Assembly: GCF_015477775.1 (NCBI RefSeq)
Contig: NZ_JADLQO010000001.1
Span: 558,001 to 622,000, forward strand
DNA: 64,000 nucleotides
Direction of reading: 5' to 3'
Source: Nocardia abscessus
GTDB taxonomy: Bacteria; Actinomycetota; Actinomycetes; Mycobacteriales; Mycobacteriaceae
Under the pieces are notes generated by a model. That model had not been told where the DNA came from. It searched no databases and saw only the letters and a program-made list of their open reading frames with translations. The position numbers and the translations under genes are program-made. Positions 35,323 through 44,260 of the stretch are shown in pieces. Position 1 is the first letter of the stretch. Each line of letters starts with the position of its first letter.

Positions 35323-37053
35323 GTGACCGATCAGCAGCTGGTGGAGCTACGGAGGAGCGGGAGGGCGCCGCTGTCGGACCAGGCGGGGCCCGGTGGGGCG
35401 TACTACGCCGCACCTGCCCCGCTCGCGTCCGATCTCCGCTCGGCGGATGCGCGAGACCGGCCGAGTCGCAACGATTCCCTCGCGGCGCAACTGTCGACGG
35501 TGATCGGGGGGCCGGTCGGGGATCACGCCTTGATCGGGCGAGTGCGGTTCTGGACGCCCATGCGGGTGCTGCTGGCGTTCACGGTGATATTCCTGGCGCT
35601 GGGCTGGTTCGGCAAGGCGGGGTGCATCCAGCAGACCGACGGCGCGGACGGCCCGACCCTCGACTGGAACAACGGCCGCCAGTACGTGGCGATGTGCTAT
35701 TCGGACACTGTGCCGCTCTACGGCGCGGAACGACTGAACGAAGGCGCCTTCCCGTACAAGAAGCAGTGGACCGAGCAGACTCCCGACGGTGGCCGGGAGA
35801 CGCGATACATGGAGTATCCGGTGCTCTCGGGCCTGTACCAGTACTTCGCGATGCGGATCGCCAAGAGCTGGGACGCGTCGCCGCTGCCAGGCGCGTTGCA
35901 GGTGGTGATCTACTTCAACGTAGTCGCGTTCGGTCTCGCGCTGGCCTGGCTGACCACTGTGTGGGCGTCGGCGCTGCTGGCAGGCCGCCGGGTATGGGAC
36001 GCGGCGCTGATCGCCTGTTCGCCGCTGGTGATCGTGCACGCGTTCACCAATTTCGACGCGCTCGCGACGGCCTTCGCCGCGACCGGCCTGCTCGCCTGGG
36101 CCCGGCGCAAACCCGTGCTCGCGGGCATCCTGCTCGGGCTCGGCGGCGCGGCCAAACTGTATCCACTGCTGCTGCTCGGCCCCATCGTCGTGCTCTGCCT
36201 GCGTACCGAGACCATGCAGCGCACCCCGCGCACGCATCTCGGCCTGCGGATGCGCGACATCGACGGCTGGCCGGCCTTCCTGGCGTGGGTGCGCGAGACG
36301 CCCTACCGCATCCAGTTCCTCGGTGCCCGTCCGCTCGGCGCCGCGTTCGTCACGGTGTGCGCCGCGCTCGCGACCTGGCTCGCGGTGAACCTGCCGATCG
36401 CCGCGCTGTATCCGAACGGCTGGCGAGAGTTCTTCCGGCTGAACACCACCCGGCATGCCGACCCGGACTCGATCTACAACGTGATCTCCTCGTTCACCGG
36501 CTGGCCCGGCTTCGACGGCGTGCTCGCGCACGGGGAGCAGCCCGCCATCCTGAACGCCGTCTCGCTGCTGGCGTTCGTCGCGGCGTGCGCGGTGATCGCC
36601 TACATCGGCCTCACCGCGCCGCGGCGGCCGCGGCTGGCGCAACTGTGCTTCCTCGTGGTCGCGGCGTTCCTGCTGACGAACAAGGTGTGGAGTCCGCAGT
36701 ATTCGCTGTGGCTGGTTCCGCTCGCCGTGCTGGCGCTGCCGCACCGGCGCATCCTGCTGGCCTGGATGACCATCGACGCGCTGGTCTGGGTGCCGCGCAT
36801 GTTCTACTACCTCGGCTTGGACCGCAAAGGCCTGCCCGAAGAGTGGTTCACCGGCACTGTGGCGCTGCGTGACCTGGCGGTGCTGGGGCTGTGCGCGCTG
36901 ATCGTGCGCCAGATCTACCGCCCGGAGGAGGACCTGGTGCGCCGCGACTTCGTCGACGATCCCGTCGGTGGGATCGTCGACCGCATGCCCGATCCCCTGC
37001 TGGCCTGGCTGCCGGAGCCGCTGCGGCCGCGCGTGGCGGTCGCACGCGGCTGA
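35323..37053 (+). CDS. GT87/DUF2029-like polytopic membrane protein (Rv0051-like)
   Basis: 576 residues from the GTG at 35323; the frame is open upstream to 35203 but that part is low in coding character. A soluble N-terminal about 75 residues precedes roughly ten membrane helices. Typical family traits are the early NNGRQYVAMCYSD loop with acidic residues, MEYPVLSGLYQY, and the KVWSPQYSLWLVPLAVL helix. Such GT-C enzymes transfer mannose or arabinose from polyprenyl carriers in the outer leaflet. The order after ponA1 matches Rv0051. A paralogue lies at 56.8-58.2 kb. Confidence 0.85.
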   Translation: MTDQQLVELRRSGRAPLSDQAGPGGAYYAAPAPLASDLRSADARDRPSRNDSLAAQLSTVIGGPVGDHALIGRVRFWTPMRVLLAFTVIFLALGWFGKAGCIQQTDGADGPTLDWNNGRQYVAMCYSDTVPLYGAERLNEGAFPYKKQWTEQTPDGGRETRYMEYPVLSGLYQYFAMRIAKSWDASPLPGALQVVIYFNVVAFGLALAWLTTVWASALLAGRRVWDAALIACSPLVIVHAFTNFDALATAFAATGLLAWARRKPVLAGILLGLGGAAKLYPLLLLGPIVVLCLRTETMQRTPRTHLGLRMRDIDGWPAFLAWVRETPYRIQFLGARPLGAAFVTVCAALATWLAVNLPIAALYPNGWREFFRLNTTRHADPDSIYNVISSFTGWPGFDGVLAHGEQPAILNAVSLLAFVAACAVIAYIGLTAPRRPRLAQLCFLVVAAFLLTNKVWSPQYSLWLVPLAVLALPHRRILLAWMTIDALVWVPRMFYYLGLDRKGLPEEWFTGTVALRDLAVLGLCALIVRQIYRPEEDLVRRDFVDDPVGGIVDRMPDPLLAWLPEPLRPRVAVARG

Positions 37054-37079
37054 CCGGCCGCTGCGGGGGATTCAGGCGC

Positions 37080-38645
37080 TCACCTGGTGCGCAGGAAGCG
37101 CGCCTGGCGTTCCGGCTCGTGCGGCAAGAGATCCAGATCGAGCTCCCACGCGCTACCGGTCCACGGGTCGAACAGCGGCATGCCGCCGACGGTCGGGAGG
37201 TGGCGGCACGACTGCGACAGCATCGCCACGGTGGTGTCGGCCGAATCGGATTCGTTGGCGCCCACGATCACGATGGACAGTCCGATCAACTCCCCACGCG
37301 TGATCAGCACCCCGATCCGCTGCGCGTCCGAACTCTGGTAGCCGTGCGGGAAATCCGCGGCCAACAGCACCCGATGCTCGCTGGGCGGGCTGAACGCTCC
37401 GCTCGCGTAGGCCAATTCGGCCAGCTCGGCCGCGTCCACCAGGGTTTGCAGCCGCGCGGAGATGTCGGCGTGGTCGGTGATCGGCGGGCCGTTCAGCACG
37501 GGAGCGAGCAGGCCGGTGATGCCGCTGAACGCGTCGGTCAGATCGATGATGTCGACCAGCGTCCTGCGCTGCGGCGCCGCGGCGAGCAAACGAGCCAGTA
37601 GCGCGCCCACGACGGGCGCGACCGCACGGGTCGATTCGGCATCGATCCACAGCGGTCTGTTCAGCGGAACCGGAACGCAATACGGGATTCGCAACCGACC
37701 ACGGTCGAGCGCGTACAGCTCGCCGAGCCGGATGCCGTCGCTGGGCGCGGGCGGCTTGTCCCAGGCGGGCGAGTCCCAGGACGCCAAGGCGGGCGGCAGC
37801 ACCTGGTCGGCCTCGGCGAGTTCGCGCATCAGCTGTTCGGCGTCGCGCTCGTGGTTGTGCTCGGCGGTGCCGACCAGTTCGTCGTGCCGTTGCTGCGCGG
37901 CACGACGAGCCTGCTCTGCTTCCGGAGTATTCCTGGTCGCGGGATCGGAGACGGCCTGCGACAGTTCGTGATCCAACCGCTTGGCCGCGTACTCGCGCGC
38001 CGAGACCAGCGCGGCGGCCGACCGCGCGGCGTCCTCGAACACCATCCACAGCCGTTCCAGGCCGTGACCGACCTCCAGCGGCGCGCCTGCGGTCGCGATC
38101 TGCGCGTCACCCGCCAGAGGACCGGCCATGGTGTGCGTACCGGGCTGGGCAGCCTGATCCTCACCGTCCACCTCGACGCCGTGCGCCGTGAGCAGTACGG
38201 CGAGCCCGCCCGCGTAACCCTGGCCGACCGCGCGCAACTTCCAGGCCGGGCCGCGCCGGTAGACCTCGAAACAGATCAGCGCCGTCTCGCCGGACAACGG
38301 GGTGATCGCGAATTCCGCGGTCACGCTGTCGTTCTCGGACATCGTGGCGGTGACCGGACCCAGCCCGTCGGCCCGTGCGGGGGCGGCCGGGTCGGCGCTG
38401 ACCACCAGGAGCACGGCCTTCGCGTCGGCGCGTACCTCGGCGAGGGTGATCGTGACCCCGTCGGCGGCCAGGGCGACCCCGGCCGCGGCGGGCTGGTTGT
38501 AGAACACGAAATCGTCGCTGGAGAACACCTTCAGGTTCTCGGCGACCACCAGCGCGGAAACGTCGAGGGCAGCCTCGGCTTTCGCGCTGAAACGAACGAC
38601 CTCACCGGTCAACGGAATGTTCTGACCGGCCTGCAGTTGAATCAC
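37080..38645 (-). CDS. TerD-domain protein fused to a coiled coil and FtsK-like region
   Basis: 521 residues from a GTG. Residues 1-165 are a TerD-like beta domain (LQAGQNIPLTGEVVRFSAK, FVFYNQP, ALICFEVYRRGPAWKLRAVG). About 195-310 is a charged coiled coil. The C-terminal 200 residues resemble the ATPase region of an FtsK-like family: RIPYCVPVPLNRPLWID, then VDIIDLTDAFSGI, and RVLLAADFPHGYQSSDAQRI with a following VLITRGELIGLSIVIVGAN strand. I see no intact Walker A, so ATP hydrolysis is doubtful. It is the second gene of a Ter pair, 28 bases after the tandem TerD gene. Confidence 0.8.
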   Translation of the reverse strand: MIQLQAGQNIPLTGEVVRFSAKAEAALDVSALVVAENLKVFSSDDFVFYNQPAAAGVALAADGVTITLAEVRADAKAVLLVVSADPAAPARADGLGPVTATMSENDSVTAEFAITPLSGETALICFEVYRRGPAWKLRAVGQGYAGGLAVLLTAHGVEVDGEDQAAQPGTHTMAGPLAGDAQIATAGAPLEVGHGLERLWMVFEDAARSAAALVSAREYAAKRLDHELSQAVSDPATRNTPEAEQARRAAQQRHDELVGTAEHNHERDAEQLMRELAEADQVLPPALASWDSPAWDKPPAPSDGIRLGELYALDRGRLRIPYCVPVPLNRPLWIDAESTRAVAPVVGALLARLLAAAPQRRTLVDIIDLTDAFSGITGLLAPVLNGPPITDHADISARLQTLVDAAELAELAYASGAFSPPSEHRVLLAADFPHGYQSSDAQRIGVLITRGELIGLSIVIVGANESDSADTTVAMLSQSCRHLPTVGGMPLFDPWTGSAWELDLDLLPHEPERQARFLRTR

Positions 38646-38673
38646 GATGTCCGCCCCGCTGTCCCGCCGCCGG

Positions 38674-40104
38674 TCAACCGTTGACGAGGAACCGGCCGAG
38701 CTGCGGCACCGCCTCACCCGGATGCTTGGCCTGGAAGCCCTCGCCGAGCGCCTGCAATTTCCAGTCGTTGCCCACCCGGTACAGCTTGGACATCGCCATC
38801 GCGGTGAACGGCATGCCACCGGCGAGGGTGTACCTGGCCAGCTCGCCATTGTTGGTCCCGTCCACCAAGCGACAGAACGCGTTCTGCACCTGCTCGAAGG
38901 TGTGGCCCTTGTAGGAGGTCACGATGAACACCAACGTGGTGATGTGGACGGGGATGCGGGTCAGGTCGACCAGGATCATCTCGTCGTCGCCCTCGCCCTC
39001 GCCGGTGAGGTTGTCGCCCTGGTGACGGATGGAGCCGTCCTTGGAGGTCAGTTGGCCGTAATAGGCGACGTCGACCGGGTTCATGTCGGCGAACAGGATG
39101 ACCGACGCGTCCAGGTCGATATCGACCGTGCGGCTGCCGAACATGCCGCGGCTGCGCACCGGATCCCAGCCAAGGCCCATCTTGACGAAGGTCAGCGCGG
39201 CGCCTTCCTTCCGCAGGGTGACCCGCTGGCCCTTGACCAGGCTGACCGGACGGTCCTTGCTCAAGCTGACCTCGGCCGGCGGCTGCTGCGGCTGCGGCGG
39301 CGCGGGCTGGCCGGGCGGCGGATAACCGGCCTCGGGACCGGGCGGCGGCGGGTAACCGGGGCCGGGCGGGGGGTAACCTGGGCCGCCCTGCGGCGGTTGA
39401 CCGGGAGCGCCCTGCGGCGGGTGACCGGGGCCGGGCGGCGGGTAGCCACCCGTCGGCGCGTACTGCGGCGCCTGCTGCTGGGTCGGGTACGCCGGGGTGG
39501 TGGGCGGCGGGTAGTTCGGCGGCTGCTGCTGAACCGGCTGCTGCGGCGGCGGTGGCGGAGCCTGCGCGGGCTGTGGGGCTTGCGCGGGCTGGGCGGGCGC
39601 GTCGTCGACCGAGACCCCGTGGTCGGTGACCAGCGCGGCGAAACCGCCCGCGTAGCCCTGTCCGACCGCACGCACCTTCCACGCGCCCTGGCGGCGGTAG
39701 AGCTCGAGCGCGATCACGATCGACTCGGTGTTCAGCCCGTCGATCCGGTACTCGTACAACTGGTTACCGGCCCCGTCCGACACGATCGCGGTCGGAGCGG
39801 GGAACCTGCCGAAATTGCTGTTCGCGTCGTCCAGCGTGATCACCGCGCGGATCTGGTCGATGTCCGCGGGCACGGCATTCAACGACACCGCCAGCGACGC
39901 GGGCTGACCGGCCGGTGCGGGCTGCAGATTGACGCCGGGACCGCTGGGCTGGTTGAAGAAGACGAAGTCGGCATCGGAACGGACCTTGCCCCGCTCGGTG
40001 ACCAGTAGTGCCGACAGATCCGCCGGCGCCGAGAGCTGGACGGAAATCACCACGTCGTTGGTGGCCAGCGGACCGTTCTGGCCCTTGGCGAGAGTTGCGG
40101 ACAA
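38674..40104 (-). CDS. tandem TerD-domain protein with Pro/Gln/Gly-rich linker
   Basis: 476 residues. I chose a TTG start at 40104 because GAAGGG lies six bases upstream and the TerD domain begins there (LSATLAKGQNGPL). Domain 1 covers about 1-165; a linker of about 120 residues rich in Pro, Gly, Gln and Tyr follows; domain 2 (about 290-470) keeps the acidic Ca-binding pattern DIDLDASVILFADMN and GDNLTGEGEGDDE. Domain 1 lacks most of those acids. TerD proteins are calcium-binding stress proteins. It is divergent from three AIM24 genes. Confidence 0.85.
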   Translation of the reverse strand: MSATLAKGQNGPLATNDVVISVQLSAPADLSALLVTERGKVRSDADFVFFNQPSGPGVNLQPAPAGQPASLAVSLNAVPADIDQIRAVITLDDANSNFGRFPAPTAIVSDGAGNQLYEYRIDGLNTESIVIALELYRRQGAWKVRAVGQGYAGGFAALVTDHGVSVDDAPAQPAQAPQPAQAPPPPPQQPVQQQPPNYPPPTTPAYPTQQQAPQYAPTGGYPPPGPGHPPQGAPGQPPQGGPGYPPPGPGYPPPPGPEAGYPPPGQPAPPQPQQPPAEVSLSKDRPVSLVKGQRVTLRKEGAALTFVKMGLGWDPVRSRGMFGSRTVDIDLDASVILFADMNPVDVAYYGQLTSKDGSIRHQGDNLTGEGEGDDEMILVDLTRIPVHITTLVFIVTSYKGHTFEQVQNAFCRLVDGTNNGELARYTLAGGMPFTAMAMSKLYRVGNDWKLQALGEGFQAKHPGEAVPQLGRFLVNG

Positions 40105-40283
40105 GTTCGACCCTTCGCTTGTCGGTGCGTTCGCCTGACACTCTACGAGAAACGCGCTCGGCGCCGCTCGGACTGAACGGACGCGCTGCCCCGACACCCC
40201 CGCGAGCATCGGTTAGGGTGACGGCACGCAGATGGAATGCGGCGATCCCACCGTGTTCCCGAACGAGACAGCAGGCAAACTCC

Positions 40284-40907
40284 ATGGCGCAACTGTTCGA
40301 GCAATCGAAGAAGGTGATCGAGGCCCATCTGGCCGGCACCAGCCTCCGCGCGATCTCCGGCTCGATGATCGCCTACGAAGGCAATGTGCAGTTCAAGGCG
40401 GCCGGTTTCGGCGGTGGCGACGGTGTGCTCGCCGGGCTGAAGCGCCGGGCCACCGGCGAGAAACTGTCGCTGATGGAGTGCGCCGGGCACGGCCGGGTGT
40501 TCTTCGCGGTCAACGGCCAGCACGTCACCGTCGTGAACCTGAACAACGAGACGTTGCAGGTGGAGTCGCAACAATTGCTCGCGTTCGCCGGAAACCTGCG
40601 CACCGACGTGCGTTTCGCCGGGTTGCGCGGCGCGTCCAGCGGGCAGGGCCTGTTCACCACGACCGTCTCCGGCCAGGGCCAGGTCGCGCTGCTCTCGGCG
40701 GGCGGTCCGCTCATCCACCTGGAGGTCTCCCCGCAGTACCCGCTGACCGTGGATCCGGACGCGTTCGTCGCGGCGCGCGGCAACCTCAACCAGTCCTTCG
40801 TCTCCGATGTGTCGTGGCGCAGTTTCGTCGGCCAGGACGCGGGAGAGGCGTTCTCGCTGCGCTGGGACGGCCAAGGCGTGGTGTTGATCCAACCGGCGGA
40901 ACGGTAG
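40284..40907 (+). CDS. AIM24 family protein, first of three
   Basis: 207 residues starting MAQLFEQSKKVIEAHLAG. AIM24 beta-rich fold: GSMIAYEGNVQFKAAG, LFTTTVSGQGQVALLSAGG, LTVDPDAFVAARGNL and a terminal GQGVVLIQPAE strand. The family (TRAP-like double-stranded beta helix) is often found beside TerD genes; it is named after a mitochondrial protein and its bacterial role is unclear. It is first in a cluster of three AIM24 genes separated by 9 bases and 1 base. Divergent from the TerD pair, about 180 bases apart. Confidence 0.88.
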   Translation: MAQLFEQSKKVIEAHLAGTSLRAISGSMIAYEGNVQFKAAGFGGGDGVLAGLKRRATGEKLSLMECAGHGRVFFAVNGQHVTVVNLNNETLQVESQQLLAFAGNLRTDVRFAGLRGASSGQGLFTTTVSGQGQVALLSAGGPLIHLEVSPQYPLTVDPDAFVAARGNLNQSFVSDVSWRSFVGQDAGEAFSLRWDGQGVVLIQPAER

Positions 40908-40916
40908 GGGCGAGCG

Positions 40917-41618
40917 GTGTTCGAGAAGGTCAACGGCAAAGTCGTCAAGGTCAACGTCGGGATGGCGGGCGGAGTGGTCGCCCGCAACGGCGCGATGCTG
41001 TTCTACACCGGCGACGTTTCCTTTGCCCCCCACCAGATTCCGGGCGCACAGGGGATGGGCGGTATGGGCGGGCTGATGGGTCTCGCGGGCCGGGCGATGG
41101 CGGGTGAGCACGAGCGCACCATGCTGGCGCAGGGCAACGGCGAGGTGCACTACGGTTTCGCGGGCCTGGAGGTCCACGTGGTGCAGATGCAGCCGGGCGC
41201 GGCGCTGCGCGTCGAGGCTTCGCGGTTGCTGGCCAATACCGCCGGGTTGCAGAGTTCGGTTGTCTCGGTGATGAGTTCGGGCGGTGGAGGCGGCGGTGGC
41301 GGCGGCCTGATGGGTGCGCTGCGTGGCGCCGCCTCGGGCGCGTTGACCGGCCAGGGCATGTTCACCACCCAGCTGTCCGGGCAGGGCGCCGCGGTGCTGC
41401 TCGCGCACGGCGGATTCCTGGAATTGCAGGTGGGCGGCCCGAATCCGATCGTGGTCGATCCGCAGGCGTTCGTCGCCGCCTACGGCAACGTGCAGACCGA
41501 ACTGAAGTCGGCGTTGAGCTGGCGCGACGCCGTCGGGCGCGGTTCCGGGGAGGCGATGCAGCTGCATTGCGTCGGGCAGGGCGTCGTCTACGTGCAGGCC
41601 TCCGAAGAGAAGTTGTGA
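40917..41618 (+). CDS. AIM24 family protein, second of three
   Basis: 233 residues from a GTG. AIM24 fold with VARNGAMLFYTGDVSFAP, ALRVEASRLLANTAGLQSS, MFTTQLSGQGAAVLLAHGG and IVVDPQAFVAAYGNV. It carries two Gly-rich insertions: a Gly/Met stretch near residues 45-55 and a nine-Gly run near residue 125 that may be flexible loops or a hinge. Adjacent to the other two AIM24 genes, so they probably form a hetero-oligomer. Confidence 0.88.
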   Translation: MFEKVNGKVVKVNVGMAGGVVARNGAMLFYTGDVSFAPHQIPGAQGMGGMGGLMGLAGRAMAGEHERTMLAQGNGEVHYGFAGLEVHVVQMQPGAALRVEASRLLANTAGLQSSVVSVMSSGGGGGGGGGLMGALRGAASGALTGQGMFTTQLSGQGAAVLLAHGGFLELQVGGPNPIVVDPQAFVAAYGNVQTELKSALSWRDAVGRGSGEAMQLHCVGQGVVYVQASEEKL

Positions 41619-41619
41619 G

Positions 41620-42384
41620 ATGTCCCAGATCCTCAATCCCATGAATCTCGGTGAGAGCGACAACATCCCGGGAAACAGCTACGCGTACTGCATCGACCTG
41701 AACAAGCCGTGGTTCATGCGCAAGGGCGCGATGATCGCCTACTACGGCGACATGCGGTTCCAGACGCTCACCCACGGGTTGCACGGCGGGCTGCTGCACA
41801 TGGTGTCGCAGCAGTTCTCGGCGCCGCTGTTCACCGGCGACTACGTCGTCGCGGAGGGACACGGCAAGCTGATCATCGGCGACCGCGGCTACGACATCAA
41901 TTCCTACGACCTCGAGGACAACGGCAACCTGACCATCCGGGCGGCGAACCTGCTGGCCTTCGAGCCGGGCCTGTCGCTCAACCAGTCCATCGTGCCGGGA
42001 TTCCTCACCCTCATCGGCACCGGCAAGTTCCTCGCCTCGTCCAACGGGCCGGTCATGTTCGCCGAGCCGCCGCTGCGCGTGGACCCGGAATCGCTGGTCG
42101 GATGGGCGGATTGCCCCTCCCCCAGCCACCACTACGACCAGCGGTGGGTCACCGATTTCCTCGCCGCCGGTGCGGCGCGCCTCGGCGTCAACTCCGGTGA
42201 GGAGCGTCAGTTCGACTTCACCGGCGCGGGCACGGTGCTGATCCAGTCCAGCGAGAAGGTGCTCAGCGACTCCGCGCTGGTGCGCACCATCGAAGGACAG
42301 ATCCAGAGCGGCATCACCGTCGGCGGCCTGCAACGGCTGCAAGGGCTCATCGCGCAGCAATTGGCCGGGCAGCAGCAGTACTGA
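41620..42384 (+). CDS. AIM24 family protein, third of three
   Basis: 254 residues. AIM24 fold with KPWFMRKGAMIAYYGDMRF, FTGDYVVAEGHGKLIIGDRG, FLTLIGTGKFLASSNGPV and a Trp-containing VTDFLAAGA segment. The C-terminus has a polar extension ending in a Gln-rich tail (LAGQQQY). It begins one base after the previous stop, so translation is coupled. No signal peptide in any of the three. Confidence 0.88.
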   Translation: MSQILNPMNLGESDNIPGNSYAYCIDLNKPWFMRKGAMIAYYGDMRFQTLTHGLHGGLLHMVSQQFSAPLFTGDYVVAEGHGKLIIGDRGYDINSYDLEDNGNLTIRAANLLAFEPGLSLNQSIVPGFLTLIGTGKFLASSNGPVMFAEPPLRVDPESLVGWADCPSPSHHYDQRWVTDFLAAGAARLGVNSGEERQFDFTGAGTVLIQSSEKVLSDSALVRTIEGQIQSGITVGGLQRLQGLIAQQLAGQQQY

Positions 42385-42560
42385 TCCCGCGCAATCACTC
42401 GCGTGGTCGGCTGGCGTCGATGCGCGAACCGGGCAAACCGCGTCAGGGCAACTCGGGGTGACGGGCGAATCGCGTACGGACAGCGAAGGATTCGCGACAG
42501 TACGGTGAACTCGTATCGATGTGTGCAGGCGCCGGTACACGGTCGGCGCAGAATCGGGTC

Positions 42561-43406
42561 ATGGCTGACTTGGCGCTCTCGCCGCAGCGTCGCACGGCGC
42601 TGACGAACCTGCTCCAGGACGAATCCACCTTCGCGACAGCGTATCCGCGGGTGGCCGACTACTGGTCCACCGCGTGCCGGTTGCCCGGCACCGGAGACGA
42701 CATCGCCGATGCCACGTTCGACCTACACCTGCTGCACTATTTGACCGGCGGCGCCAGCACGAATCCCTACTGGGACATCGTCGCCGGCGCGGTCTCGCCC
42801 GGGCCGCGCGAGCGCGCCAACCGTCCCGAGGTGAACGGCGGAAACCCGAAAGGCAGTGCGCGACTGGCCTATGCGCAGATCGTGCTGCAAGCAGCCTACG
42901 CCTACGCGATTCCCTCCCCTGCGACGCTGCGTTGGGTGGCGGATGCCGCGCAGGGCAGGCCGGTGCTGGAAGTGGGTTCGGGCCGCGGCTACTGGGCGCA
43001 TCAGCTCACCCGAATCGGCGTTCCGACAACCGCTTTCGACTCGCATCCACCCGATCGGGCGACCAACGCGGCGTTCCCGGCCGCCGCCGGGCAAACCGCG
43101 ACGTGGCATCCCACCGCCACGCCGCCTTCCTCCACAGCCGATCTGGTCGCCGCCCACGGCGAGGACGTCTTGTTTCTCTGCTGGCCGCCCGGCTGGGAGA
43201 ACCCGATGGCCTCGACCACTCTCGCCGCCTATCAGGAGGCAGGCGGCTCGTCGCTGGTCTACATCGGCGAACCGCGCGGCGGGCGCACGGCCGACAGCAC
43301 GTTCTTCGACACGCTGGAGGCCGGATGGACGCTGCTCGACCAAGACCCGGACTACGTCTCGTGGTGGAATCTCGGCGACACAGCGCAGTGCTGGCAGCGG
43401 CGATGA
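42561..43406 (+). CDS. class I SAM-dependent methyltransferase-like protein
   Basis: 281 residues from the ATG at 42561. Motif I is VLEVGSGRGYWAHQL (about residues 134-148), followed by an acidic strand end TAFDSHPPD and DVLFLCWPPGWENP, a PP motif in the position of motif IV. The N-terminal 120 residues are helical and specific to this group. The substrate is unknown. It is not obviously part of the Ter pathway, but lies within the Ter region and converges with an MBL-fold hydrolase gene nine bases away. Confidence 0.78.
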   Translation: MADLALSPQRRTALTNLLQDESTFATAYPRVADYWSTACRLPGTGDDIADATFDLHLLHYLTGGASTNPYWDIVAGAVSPGPRERANRPEVNGGNPKGSARLAYAQIVLQAAYAYAIPSPATLRWVADAAQGRPVLEVGSGRGYWAHQLTRIGVPTTAFDSHPPDRATNAAFPAAAGQTATWHPTATPPSSTADLVAAHGEDVLFLCWPPGWENPMASTTLAAYQEAGGSSLVYIGEPRGGRTADSTFFDTLEAGWTLLDQDPDYVSWWNLGDTAQCWQRR

Positions 43407-43415
43407 TCCTGCGGC

Positions 43416-44213
43416 TCAGCGAAAGCGCTCGAATTCCCAGGGATCGTGCGCGCTGAGCAAGGTGACTTCGTGACCGTGGTCGCGGTGTAGTTCGCGCAAC
43501 CGCGCCTGGGTGCCCACTCGCAGATCGTGATGGACCTCGGAGGAGGTTTGCACGATGTCCAGGAGCGGGTGCGGCTGCGGCTGCGGGTCGAGTTCGCGAT
43601 GGTAGTAGTAGGCATCGCCACAGTGCAGCAGCCACCGTTCACCATCGCGGACGGCGACCCCGGTGTGGCCCGCGGTGTGTCCGCCCAGCGGGATCAGTTG
43701 GAAGTCCTCCGGCAGGTCTTTCGGTTGGATCGCGTCGAAGCCGAACCACTTCCCGGTCGGGTCCGACGGGTAGGTGACCCAGTGCGGATCGTGTGCCCAG
43801 TGCGCTGAGCGGTAACGGAAACTCGGGGCCTCGGCCTGCGCCGCCGCGAGTTCGGCGGCGAGGACATGGACCCGCGCGTGCGGAAAGTCGGGCAGTCCGC
43901 CGCAGTGATCCACGTCGAGGTGGGTGAGGATGACGTGCCGTACGTCCGCGGGGTCGTAGCCGAGGCGTCGCACCTGCCGGACAGCGGTCTCGTCCTCCGA
44001 CAGGACCGGCTGCGATATGGCGACCCAGTCGGCGCCGAGCGTGCCCGCCGGGTCGCGAACGTCATCGAGCCCGATGCCCGTCTCGACCAGGACCAGCCCG
44101 TCGGATGCCGTCTCGACCAGCAGGCAGTGGTTCACGGCATGGGCCGGCGCGAGTCCGTCGTAGGTGGCTTCGATCTGCCGCACCGAGCCGCAATTGAGGT
44201 GATGAACTGTCAT
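43416..44213 (-). CDS. MBL-fold metallohydrolase (AHL lactonase-like)
   Basis: 265 residues from the ATG at 44213. Metal-binding set: LTHLDVDHCGG (HxDxDH-type), GGHTAGHTG, and HCGDAYYYH, in the order of the quorum-quenching lactonase / glyoxalase II superfamily. The first two His belong to the THLDVDH motif. Many relatives hydrolyse lactones or thioesters. It is divergent from a MerR regulator with a shared operator, so the pair is a ligand-controlled unit. Confidence 0.85.
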   Translation of the reverse strand: MTVHHLNCGSVRQIEATYDGLAPAHAVNHCLLVETASDGLVLVETGIGLDDVRDPAGTLGADWVAISQPVLSEDETAVRQVRRLGYDPADVRHVILTHLDVDHCGGLPDFPHARVHVLAAELAAAQAEAPSFRYRSAHWAHDPHWVTYPSDPTGKWFGFDAIQPKDLPEDFQLIPLGGHTAGHTGVAVRDGERWLLHCGDAYYYHRELDPQPQPHPLLDIVQTSSEVHHDLRVGTQARLRELHRDHGHEVTLLSAHDPWEFERFR

Positions 44214-44228
44214 GCGAGCTAGTCTGTG

Positions 44229-44248
44229 ACTTGAAGCGCGGTTCAAGT
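44229..44248. promoter_or_regulatory. MerR-type operator between MBL and MerR genes
   Basis: ACTTGAA (44229-44235) and TTCAAGT (44242-44248) form a perfect 7-base inverted repeat around GCGCGG, 12 bases before the MerR ATG and 15 bases from the MBL start. Dyads of the CTTGA..TCAAG kind placed in the promoter spacer are the usual MerR-family site. Confidence 0.65.
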
Positions 44249-44260
44249 CAAGGAGACGAA

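Noticed and set aside
39290..39600. Tandem DNA repeat in the tandem TerD gene
   Set aside because: Codon-level repetition of a Pro/Gly/Gln/Tyr-rich linker, not an independent repeat element.
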